This document shows, in pieces, positions 1 to 10,100 of a DNA stretch of 64,000 nt (positions within the stretch are counted from its first letter, which is position 1; every line of letters begins with the position of its first letter). Source of the DNA: Lepidonotus clava (taxonomy: Eukaryota > Annelida > Polychaeta > Phyllodocida > Polynoidae); assembly GCA_936440205.1 (NCBI GenBank), contig OW387143.1, positions 34,794,949 through 34,858,948 of the forward strand, read 5' to 3'. The notes beneath the pieces are model-generated. The model ran no database searches. It saw only the letters and a list, made by a program, of their open reading frames with translations, and had not been told where the DNA came from. Position numbers and translations under genes: made by a program.

Positions 1-204
1 TTGCATTTTATATCAATTTGAGTTACATTTTCCATCAGTTTTAATTATATTTTACGTCAAGTTACATTTTAGGGGACATTTACATTTTACGGTCTATCCT
101 GTTAGACCGTAAAATGTTAATCTGACGTAAAATGTAATTTGATGTAAAATGAAATTGACGCAAAATGTAAATTTGACCTAAAATGTAATTCATTCGGACG
201 TAAA
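1..204. repeat. Palindromic repeat with a 15-bp hairpin
   Basis: The sequence up to about 200 is built from ACGTAAAATGTAA-like motifs pointing outward on the left and inward on the right. The centre is a perfect hairpin: arms 82-96 and 103-117, loop TCCTGT. It looks like a foldback element whose left side may be cut by the window edge. Confidence 0.6.
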
Positions 205-303
205 ATAGGACAACTACCCCTGTGATAGGACAATTACCCCTGTGATAGGACAATTACCCCGTGATAGGACAATTACCCCTGTAGGTAGGACAATTACCCC
301 TAT
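205..303. repeat. Five-copy tandem repeat of about 20 bp
   Basis: The unit ATAGGACAATTACCCCTGTG repeats five times with minor changes, directly after the palindromic repeat. The frame 242-454 that crosses it is not a credible gene. Confidence 0.8.
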
Positions 304-517
304 AGCTATGACGTTTATTCTTATTGCAAGGAACTACCCTATGAAACAGATTTTAGGAGTTAGTGTTAATGAAAGTCTGGGCATAATATTATTAGGAAAC
401 AAGAGAAACATAAATCGCATGTTATTTACTGTTGTGAACTTTTATAAGAGTTGATTATATGTACATACTACATAGTCTAGGCTGGGACATGCATGATCAT
501 ACATGATTTTGCATACA

Positions 518-708
518 GCAGTAGTTCCAAGGGGGGGGGGGGCAAAATTAAAGGGCAATTCCCCCAACCTAGACCCAAGGGAGAAAATTTGACATTTCAA
601 AAAGAAAGATCTATGTAAAAATGGTGTTTTTCTTTTTCATTTTTATGAGAGGGGTCAGGGTTTGCCCCCCTAGAGCACTGACTCTGGATCCACCCATGTC
701 AGGCTGAT
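518..708. mobile_element. Degenerate hAT-type GC-rich MITE
   Basis: A run of G follows CAGTAGTTCCAAG on the left, and CTCTGGATCCACCCATG lies on the right, resembling the CAGGGGCGGATCCAG ends of better copies at 18651 and 20028. The interior is unrecognised. Confidence 0.35.
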
Positions 709-719
709 TATGCATTGCC

Positions 720-992
720 ATGTATTAATATGCATAAACATGCACAGTCATATTTTTCATGCATGATCATGCATTTTAACATGTATGATCATGCAAAAAC
801 ATGCATGATAATGCATAAACAATCATAATTGTGCCTAAACATGGATGATATTGATACACCATGATCAAGTGTAAACATAACCATGCAAAATCAACATTAT
901 TGTCCATGCCCATTTATATGCAGGCATAATCATGCATAAGCATGTATAATCAAGTATAAAAATGCATGATCATGCATAACCATGCATGATCG
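720..992. repeat. CATGCATGATCATGCATAA-type repeat tract
   Basis: Irregular repetition of CATGCATGATCATGCATAA and shorter pieces, rich in the self-complementary words ATGCAT and TGATCA. It is a simple-sequence-like tract with no sign of coding. Confidence 0.6.
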
Positions 993-1267
993 ACTGGGCT
1001 GAGTGATTGTTACACTCAATTAAAGGGATAACGGACTGTTTAACCACAATTCTAAATCCATTACAAGGTCTTTAAACCTGTTTTTTATGTTGGACCTATG
1101 CTAGAAGATCCCATCACAGCAAAAAATATACATGTCACCATGTATATTTCTGAGTGAGAGCTTTAGAAAGAAATAGTCCTTAACTATAGAAGTCTATGGG
1201 GAAAATATACTTAGTCATATTTAACTGGCTCTAGAACATGCAAAATCCATTACAGCCTTGCCAAATC
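993..1267. other. Intergenic, nothing recognised
   Basis: AT-rich sequence with no repeat, motif or open frame that I can support. Confidence 0.5.
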
Positions 1268-1841
1268 TTAGGAATATGTAACTTAGGTGTATTGTACTAA
1301 TAGCTTAGTACTTTTAATATATTATCATAATTTATAATTTAGTTAGGATCAGACCTAGCAATACTACTTCTGAGAAGAGACATTTTACGCTCCTAGCGCC
1401 ACCTGTTAACCAGTATAAAAGGCGTTGCAAGGTAGGGAGCGAGTCAGTTAGTAGAGTTTGAGTGAGTTCAACTAGAAGAGCTGCTCGGAGCTATACCTAC
1501 CAGCTCCTGCGCAGTATACTGGAGTTTACCGATACCAACTACCTCGGACAAAGGATTGTGATAGAGCTAAGCGCTAGGGTGGTCTAGGATGTGCTGGAAC
1601 AACTTGTATTCTAAATGTGGTTGATCACTGAGTAGGAGATGGGAAGGTGGACTGATGGAGACTTATTCACTGTGGCTTTGACTCGGGATGAGATGTTTAC
1701 TTGAATAAAACCCTTTCATTTTAAGAGCTCCCTCATCGTCCATTTCTTTTGAACTATTGGGGAATGGATGAATTAACTTTGAGCGCGGTCTGATTGGCTC
1801 AATAACTCGGATGAACGACTCATGGATAAATTAATTATACA
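1268..1841 (+). mobile_element. Solo-LTR-like fossil
   Basis: LTR-style promoter and polyadenylation signals occur in the expected order: GTATAAAAGG near 1416, a GC-richer transcribed-like stretch, and GAATAAAACCC near 1703, about 290 bp on. No internal coding region follows, so a solo LTR of a retrotransposon is likely. The family cannot be told, both edges are approximate, and no clear target duplication was seen. Age unknown. Confidence 0.4.
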
Positions 1842-2111
1842 CATCACGCAGTCTTAAATCGAACACTAACAATAGTTCAGTATAGCAAATTTTTAAAGCC
1901 AAAAAAAGTAGGTGTCACCGATGAAATTTAATTGCTGGAGGTTGATAAAACCTTAATAGGCCATTATTTCTGTATAATCCCTTATAAATCAAACTTATCT
2001 ATTTCCCTAAATTTTCTGTTGAAACAACTAACTTTCATTTATTTTATTTCAAATTCAATCCCTGCTCATGTCTCATCAGAGATTGCTAAATTTTGAAGCA
2101 ATTCATTTTTG

Positions 2112-2125
2112 TCACTAGGGGGCGC
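2112..2125 (+). promoter_or_regulatory. CTCF-like motif
   Basis: TCACTAGGGGGCGC fits the bilaterian CTCF core (CCAC-N-AG-G/T-GGC-A/G). It is the first of a same-orientation pair 155 bp apart. Confidence 0.4.
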
Positions 2126-2266
2126 ATGTGTGCCTGATTCAGTTTACATTATTTACCATTTCAATTTTCATCCAATTTTTTTTTTAACTTTTAACATTTT
2201 CATTTCAAGTCAATTGTCATCAATTTATGTTGTACAACTTTAAGATTTGAGAATTTTGAAATTTTG

Positions 2267-2279
2267 CCACCAGGGGGCA
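2267..2279 (+). promoter_or_regulatory. CTCF-like motif
   Basis: CCACCAGGGGGCA is a close match to the CTCF core and partner of the 2112 site. Confidence 0.45.
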
Positions 2280-2791
2280 TAGGTGTGAACAGTACGTTAT
2301 CCCTTTAAGTGCAGCTTTAAGTGACCTGACTATGATTATGATGAATCTTACTTTAGTCAATAATAAGATAAATTGCCTTATGAATACTAAAGATATCTTT
2401 GTTATATGATTAATTTTCAGATTATTGTAGATAAATGAGCCAATAAAATCTGTTCCTCCAGTGCTCGATTGCATACTGGGTCTCACTGTTGCAAGGGTCG
2501 GCACCGACAGCAAGACCCATCACTATTCAAAAAAGTGAAAAAATGCAAACCGAAACAACAGGGATGTTACTGTTGCAATGGGTTCCGTTGTTGAATTGTG
2601 GCTAATGAACCAATTTTGATTCTGTAAACAGTTCTGGAAAATAGACATTTAGATCTAAAATCGCTAAAAAAAAAATTCAGCCGAGAAAAATTATTGCAAG
2701 TGGGTGAAAATTGATGCTCAATTTCTTGAAAAATATTGACAGTTTGATCAAACCCTCCTTACACTTTGAACTGTTGCGAGACCGAAATCTT

Positions 2792-2821
2792 ATAAGATTC
2801 AGTTTTTCAGCAAGAGGTATA
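2792..2821 (+). repeat. Exact 30-bp direct repeat, copy 1
   Basis: It starts ATAAGATTCAG and ends AGAGGTATA. The identical 30 bases recur at 3030-3059. Confidence 0.85.
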
Positions 2822-3029
2822 TGTTGCAAGGGTTTGATTATGCAATGGCACACAGTATTTGGAATGACACAAAACACTGATATATCAAAACTGTATGTGA
2901 AGTTTGTTTAATCGGTATAGAAACAGCAACTTGCTTTCCATTTTCAAAAATAAGAAGTACACATGGACACAATCACTGAAACCCAGGACCTGCCTTTTCA
3001 ATATATCTCATGTAATATTCTTAATAATA

Positions 3030-3059
3030 ATAAGATTCAGTTTTTCAGCAAGAGGTATA
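3030..3059 (+). repeat. Exact 30-bp direct repeat, copy 2
   Basis: Identical to 2792-2821; the 208 bp between the copies are unrelated to either flank. Confidence 0.85.
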
Positions 3060-3595
3060 AGTTTGTTTTCATAACAACTGTACATATCACAGTGTACGTA
3101 TCACAGCTAGCATTCGTGGAACCTGTAGAGACCATGGTGACATTTACCTGAACTTTTCTTCGGTGTAGAGGCAATTCCAAGTTAAATTGTTGAGGTTTTA
3201 CAATGTAGCCTATTATTCATTGACCATCGTCGGTCTCAACAGTTTACCATAGTTGAGAATTTACTTATAGCAATGTAGTTTATGCCATAAATTGTTATAC
3301 AATTATAAAGTTGCCATAGTTTAAAACAATGCAGGGCTACATCCTTCTGATTATCGCCACATATTATCTGACTGCAGTGCATGTTTGCCACGATCTTGTA
3401 TTTACAAATTCAGTTTTGCCTACGCAATGAATCGGTGTTTGAGCCACAGAATTAAGAAAAAAAGCTTGAACTTTGATTTGCTGCTTAGTTTTTAACTATA
3501 GCGGTGTTGCTCGATGTGGCAATTAGAAAGAACAATGAAACGTCATAATGTATTCAGATTAGGGAACAATATCAACGGTAAAACAATTCATATTT

Positions 3596-3755
3596 CAGGG
3601 GCGGATACATGCCGAAAAAGAAAAAGGGGAGGGGCCAAATTATCATTTCTATGTACAAGTTCCCCTCTTTTTGGAATTTGGAACTGCACCATAACAGAGG
3701 GGTCCTGACCCCCTGGAGCCCCCTCTCTTCACCTCCCTCTCTGCATCCGCCCCTG
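3596..3755. mobile_element. hAT-type MITE (CAGGGGCGGAT ends)
   Basis: Terminal inverted repeats CAGGGGCGGAT and ATCCGCCCCTG are perfect over 11 bp, 160 bp overall. CAGNG ends are characteristic of hAT elements. No coding capacity and no clear 8-bp target duplication. Confidence 0.7.
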
Positions 3756-3990
3756 CTTTTAGCCAGTGATCCACGATGCGACCTAACACCAACCGATTTT
3801 CCTTTCATGCATCCTTAAATTTCATTGGATAATTCCCTTGTAGCTATAACAATTGATTTGTAGTATACTATACAACTGATCAAAACGATCTTTATCGATT
3901 TTGTCAATTTCTTTCATAAAGTCAGTTCAAAATCGGGCCATAATCGCATCGTGGATTACATCCTAAAGTAACTAGATGAGGGACAGAGGC

Positions 3991-4123
3991 CTACAACACA
4001 GTGCAGGTTGAGGATTTGGGCTTCTCGGCAACCTTTAGTGTACCATCATGGGCGGAAATCGGCTTCTGAACAAAAGGTAACAGTTTCTTTTGTGGTTCGA
4101 CGTAGCTGCCATGAAGGTGAAGT
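3991..4123 (-). CDS. Gene 1 exon 12 (C-terminus with CaaX box)
   Basis: Acceptor TTGCATTGCAG precedes 4123, phase 2; stop TAG at 3993-3991. It codes residues 553-596: LHLHGSYVEPQKKLLP, a Lys/Ser-rich tail, then SSTCTVL. A Lys-containing stretch just before a terminal Cys-aliphatic-Leu is typical of prenylated tails. The nearest poly(A)-like hexamer is a GATAAA variant at 3896-3891. Confidence 0.8.
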
Positions 4124-7100
4124 CTGCAATGCAATAAATGCACAAATAAATATATTATACAGAATGGTAAGGAAACATAACTACCACACAGGAAAATAGC
4201 ACTTCGGATGTTCACCAAAGCATTGATGAGAATTAGATAGTGAATGAGACTCGATATTGTAATCACGTAATGAAATGAATTAAATGTAAGAAGGGGACAT
4301 AGGTGGATCGATGTCTAGATCTAATTGTATACATCAGATGCATAAGAATCCATAAGAATTGGTTATAATTGTTTTGGGTTCTTTTCAATTTGGCATCATC
4401 ATGAAATAAGCTTATACTCCCTTTACGTTTTGTAACCCATTGATAAAAAAAAAACCATTCATTTAAGAAATAGGGTCAGTAAAATACTTACACAACAACT
4501 TCGATGAAGTATTTCAGTTTTGTATCCTGAACGATGCAGGCTTCTTCTAGATCGACTGTGCTAGCCGTCTGGTTGAGTTCAAAAATAGCAGTTTGGACTC
4601 CCATAACTTTATTTTCTAAAAAAAAATAAAGCATACAGATTCTAATTAGCAACTGTGACCAAAAGAATATCACATTCATGCACCTTCATGTTCATTAATA
4701 AGACGCAAAGCTTGTACGCGTGCAATTCTATACAACATAAACAGCATGCATATATAATATTGGCAGAACTTTGACTCATTAGAAAATGAAGAAGTTTGTG
4801 ATTTAAACAAACTTTTTACTCTACATTTAGTTATTTTCCATAAAGTGCAATACCAATAACAATCGCCTATGATATATAAATCAAGTTGGCCTTATGCAAC
4901 CATGTAGATACATGCGCATGATGTTGACGTGTTTTTCATCCAACTGTCAACTTACCAATTTAGAGTAGATGGAAAAGAAATGATGGTATTTAGTCTTTAT
5001 TTAATTAATGATGGTATATTAGACTATTTTAATATAACACAGTTAGAAAACACAAGTCATATTCAAGATAATAAACAAAAACAATAACAAAAGGATTGCA
5101 ATATTCAATATCATACAATACTATAACAGTACCTGTAAGGGACAACCAGGCGTTGGCTAACCCGACGGTGTCACTGATGCCTACAGTGTCTGGGGTTCGT
5201 ACGTTCTTTCTGTATGGGATGAACGCTTTGTCGGTCAAACAGATTGGTTCGCGCTCCTCGGGCATATTCAGCTTAACGTAGAAAACTCGTACAAACTGAA
5301 ATAAAAATGGAACTCACTCAATATATGACTGTGATTTTTTTTTTTTTATTATTAAATCAACTTCACGTACAGAGTCATGTTCTTTCAGTTGTAGTTAGGG
5401 GTAGATAATAATGAATACAAGAATATGAACAAGATGAGTGATGACAGAAGTAGTTTTTCTCAATAAATAAATATGTATCTGTATCTATGTATTTGTATAG
5501 TAATACCCTTATATACATTTTATGACAATTTAGCTCATATTGTTGTACAAAGGTTATGGGCCTAGAGAGGTGGAAAATTTGAGCTATTAACCCATTATTA
5601 TTTCAGGAATTCGGGCCAATATTAGACTGCGTTTTTTACATTAAAGTTGCAACTTATAGTTATCATATAAAAGGAAGTAAGCAGCTATTGAAACCATCTT
5701 CATAGAGACTCATGAAAAATATCTTACTACCTTGTGTAATTGATATATATTATTAGGAACTTACCTTAAGTATGGAAGTCTCGAAATGTGTACTTCCTTC
5801 AAACCACATTGACTTTGTATCGAATCCCTTGCCGTCCTTTTTGAGCTTAGCTGAAAACAATAACATATCAATGAGGAAAATTGGATATACTTGTCTCAAA
5901 GACTAGACTTGTGACTGCTATCTATTCAGTCTGTGTTAAAATCAATAAAATATACTACATCATACCAAATACGTATTTGGTATTATGTTTATCGTTTTAT
6001 AAGCTGGTTTATAGACGGCTATATAGCAAATATCTGTGTATTTTCTATAGATTCCCTGTGTTTTTGTCGACAAAATTAGGTCCAATCAGCCTACAGGTTC
6101 CTAAAATGATGAAAATCAGCTATCAGTGGTAGCAAAAATAGTGTAGTGGAGGCTCGTTGGTGGTAGGTAGAATTGGTGCATAAATCTTGCGATTCTTGGA
6201 GTAAAATCGCCAGATTATAGCCAAATGGGAAAAGTAGGGTTGCTTGTAGGTGCTAGATTGACACACTTCTTAGATTGTCAGAATCTTGCACCATATGACA
6301 TTTAGTAAGGAATTCAAAGAAGTCATTTACTCACCCATTTTTGGTGTCACGTCAGTAACTCTAGCATCCGCGTATTGAATGTTTGTGACACGAAGAGTCT
6401 GAGGGAAAAACACGAAAATGTTATCATTAAACATAATCCTCGATTTTCATACAATTTTAAGCCTATTTATGATGCACAATCCATAAAATGTCTTTGCAAT
6501 AAACTGTACTCCACATACCGATAAGTGCATGGTGTTTGAAAAAATGTAACATGGGCATGTATTTTCTGCTGATAATATTGACACTCAAAGTTATCTGCAG
6601 ATTTGGCACTATTGTGATAATCACCTTTCCGTCGTTTGCAGTAATCCACTGGTTGGAGGCTGCTCGGACTTCCTTCAGTGCCTGGAAGAAGGTTCTTCCC
6701 TTTCCTGCCGAGGGAACCTTAGTGATGGCCGGGGCGAAGTCGGCAATACCTGTCAAAATTAAAACAAAAACTTATCTAATATAATCAGTTAAATAAGGTT
6801 GAAATGTTATTTCCCTGTCGGCTATCCATTTTGACCTATACGCATAAAGTTAAACAGCTAGAGAATTCGATGCGTCAAAATGCCAACTAATTTTTCTCTC
6901 ATACATTTTTCGTGTATTTAGAATAAATCTAGAATTCAAAACCTCTTCTCGGTATTAAAAAGCGACAAGGAATTATATGGTTATTTAATTAGAATAACAA
7001 TTTCTTAACCAACCATTTTTCAAAACCGTTTCAGAATCTGCCCACCATCGCTTTTTGAATCACCCCTTTAAGCCAATATTCGAAATGTCGACTTTGTTGC

Positions 7101-10100
7101 CGATTTAAAAAAATTGGAGGTGGGAATAAATGTTTTCATTTTACAAATGTTTGTGAAGATGTAAAGCCATATTCCACCATGTGGTATTTCCTTGTGCTAC
7201 CACGAAAAGACGCAAGTAAACTGATGCAAACTTGCTTGCGGTAAGGTGCCGCAAGGTGGAATATAGGTGCTTGTGGCACCTGCCATTTTATGTAGGTTTT
7301 CTATGGACTGCTTGCAGTCTTGGATACCAACTTGTTGGTATCAAAACCAGAAATTGCTTGCAGCACCTAAAAATAGCAGCCACAAATGCCAACTACCGCA
7401 TAGTGGAATATAGCCTTTAGATATGTTATATATCACTAGAAAGGTATAACAATTCTCTTTCAAATGGTATAGGATGTAAGATTGACAGGATCGAAATAAG
7501 TATGTAAAACACAGGTTGGAAAACACATGAATATCTTGATCGGTGATGGATTTAGAGGGGGCGTGCGCCTCCCCATTTTTTCTCTCTTTTTATTTGTATT
7601 TATTTATTTGATTTTTTTTAACCAAAACTTTGAGGGGTGGCCGGGACCTTTATTTTAATGTGTGCGCCCACCCCCTTTCCAAAATGCATGAATCCGACTC
7701 TGTTGATGCTTACCGACTTCCTCGCCGACGGGCGGTCCCTGGGCGTAGATGATGCGGAGAACGGTGACACAGCGCACCTTGCCCTTGGGGGCCGGGAAGT
7801 AGGTGTCCTCCCCGAAGTCCGGGCTGAGCAGGCGCGACACCTGCCAGTCCTCGTCCACCATGGTGACCAGCGTGTCCATGGAGACGATGCGGCCTGCAGG
7901 GGAGGAGGAGGTCAGAATTGGTCATGATTATTATGTTTATAATGTATTATATATAATATTTATAAATAAGGTGTCATCGGGCCGTCCGGTACATTTAAGG
8001 GCATACATTACATAACCGTCGAGCTAAAAGCGTTGGGGTCGCAGGGCACCACCTAAAAGGCTAATTTCAAGATACTGCTCAAATTGGCCTAAATTGGACA
8101 TAATCGTCTGTATTGTGCATAATGTTGTGAATGAACAATGCCTGGGACATCATGATACATAACTTTTGCCCCAAGGTCAAATAATGATGGTGCCAATGAT
8201 TTCATAATTAGAACACAACTCCAGAATTGATGGCCATGTGATGGCCAAATAAGCCAACAGGTATCTGTCCCCCAAAAACACTGCCCGTGGAAGCCAATAT
8301 TGTCAGATAATAATGATGTTTACCAGATAACCATATTTATAGTAGTTATAGCAACAAATACATAATGCATATCATGTGATGTTAATCAGACCCCATTTTA
8401 TACAAGGGGCCGTCCATAAATGACCAAACATGAAAAGGGGGAGGGGGGTTCAGAAAGTCCATGACATCATGTTTGAAAATGTAATTTCGAAAATTTCAAA
8501 GGAAAATTGTAGGTCAAGTTGGAATTTTTCAACATTGAAATTTCTTTTTAATGGTCAGATTCCCTCCGAGACAAGAAAATCTGCTTTTTAAGGTCTTTGG
8601 GTCCTTGCTCATGTCCATCCCTGCTTATATTTTAGGCCCTATCTGTGATTGGGGGGGGGGGGGGGTCCTCTTCGTATGATGTCATTTTTAGAGGGGGGGG
8701 GGGGGGGGGAAAGGGACACATGGCAAAACATGACAAGGGGGGAGGGGGAGGGGGTCAAAAATGGTCAAAAACAGCATGACGTCATTTATGGATGGCCCCC
8801 AGTTATAGTCACTTCATCTCTTCTCCTTTGTACAAGGCCAACGAAGACTATAATATTCCAACCTATGAAATAAGTGTTCAACTTTTCCTGTCATCTTTTT
8901 AAGGAAAGTTCTTGGACTACCTACCTGGCAGCGGGTTGTCCCTGAGGTTGGCGTTCAGCGTCTCCACCGTGGTCTGGATGTCCATGATGTCCTCGGGCTC
9001 CCTCGCAGCGGCCCCTACCGGCTTCTGGATGAAGTAGGCCAGCGAGTCGGCCGGGGTCGTGTCGTTGGGGTCGCGGGGCACCACCCACACTCTGAAAGGA
9101 GGAAAAAACATTTAGAAAGTCCCTACTTTATGTGATAAATAATTAAGATTCAATATAATTCTTCCCCTTGATTATTCATGTCATGATCTATATGCTATCA
9201 AGGTACTAATGGTTGATGCAATTAGACACATAGGCCTAATTATAAATCTCAAACTATAAAGAGCAATAATGTTGTATACATCAGGGTTAATAGGCCTATA
9301 GGGTGCATGGGTCTTGTGCTAATGAATTAGGCATATTTCTATATTATCTATGATGGCCTAAATGGGATAATATGATAGCCTATATAGGCCTAAAGGAGGT
9401 CATATGATTTAAAAAATCAATTGCAATAACGTAAGTCCCGCCATATGGCCTTGTGCGCCCCATATTATACTTGTCCATTGTTAATCCTACTCTACCAAAC
9501 CCAGTACCAAACACAAATTATTTGCTTTAGTGGGCATTTACGAAGGAGCAATTAGAATGCATCATTTTAAGAGTTCCCCAAGCCTAGGCTGTGCCGCTCT
9601 ATGCTTCATCAAAGGCCACCAAAGCCTTAAGGCTCTAATTACACGACACGACTTAACATTGCGAGCTATGATATGACGATGTCGTAGAGAAATTGCACTT
9701 ATTTGAGGTAAAATTCTTTGTTTGACGTATGTCGTATGCTCCACGCGACCAATTTTTAGGAATTATATTACTCCATGCAAGATGCGAATTTGTCTGTGAT
9801 ATTATCATATCTCACAGATATCGCAGCTCAATTCATTGAGGGTAATACCACCTTCAAATTAAGAAACCAAGTATGGGCAGTGCATTGCCATCGTACACAT
9901 GGCATAGAACTAATTCAATAGAGAGGCGCCTAGCATGCTAGAGGGATAGGCCTGAACAATCAATCGGGGTTTCAATTGGAACATATGGCGCGTTTATGGG
10001 ACGGGAAAGATGTATAGGGCCATAAATTCGCGACATAAATTCCACCCTGCCCCCCCCCCCCCCCCACCCGTCTAGCAGCTACAATGATAATATATATCAT

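Larger units (their letters stand above)
1842..3595. other. Intergenic region with local duplications
   Basis: It holds a diverged direct duplication (about 2080-2135 and 2240-2290) whose two copies both carry CTCF-like cores, and an exact 30-bp direct repeat (2792-2821 and 3030-3059). The small ORFs here are not credible genes. Confidence 0.5.

Noticed and set aside
4492-4679. Termination of gene 1 at the TAA just after ...EVVV
   Set aside because: A consensus GTAAGT donor overlaps it and splicing to 4123 keeps frame and adds a plausible C-terminus; kept only as an intron-retention alternative.
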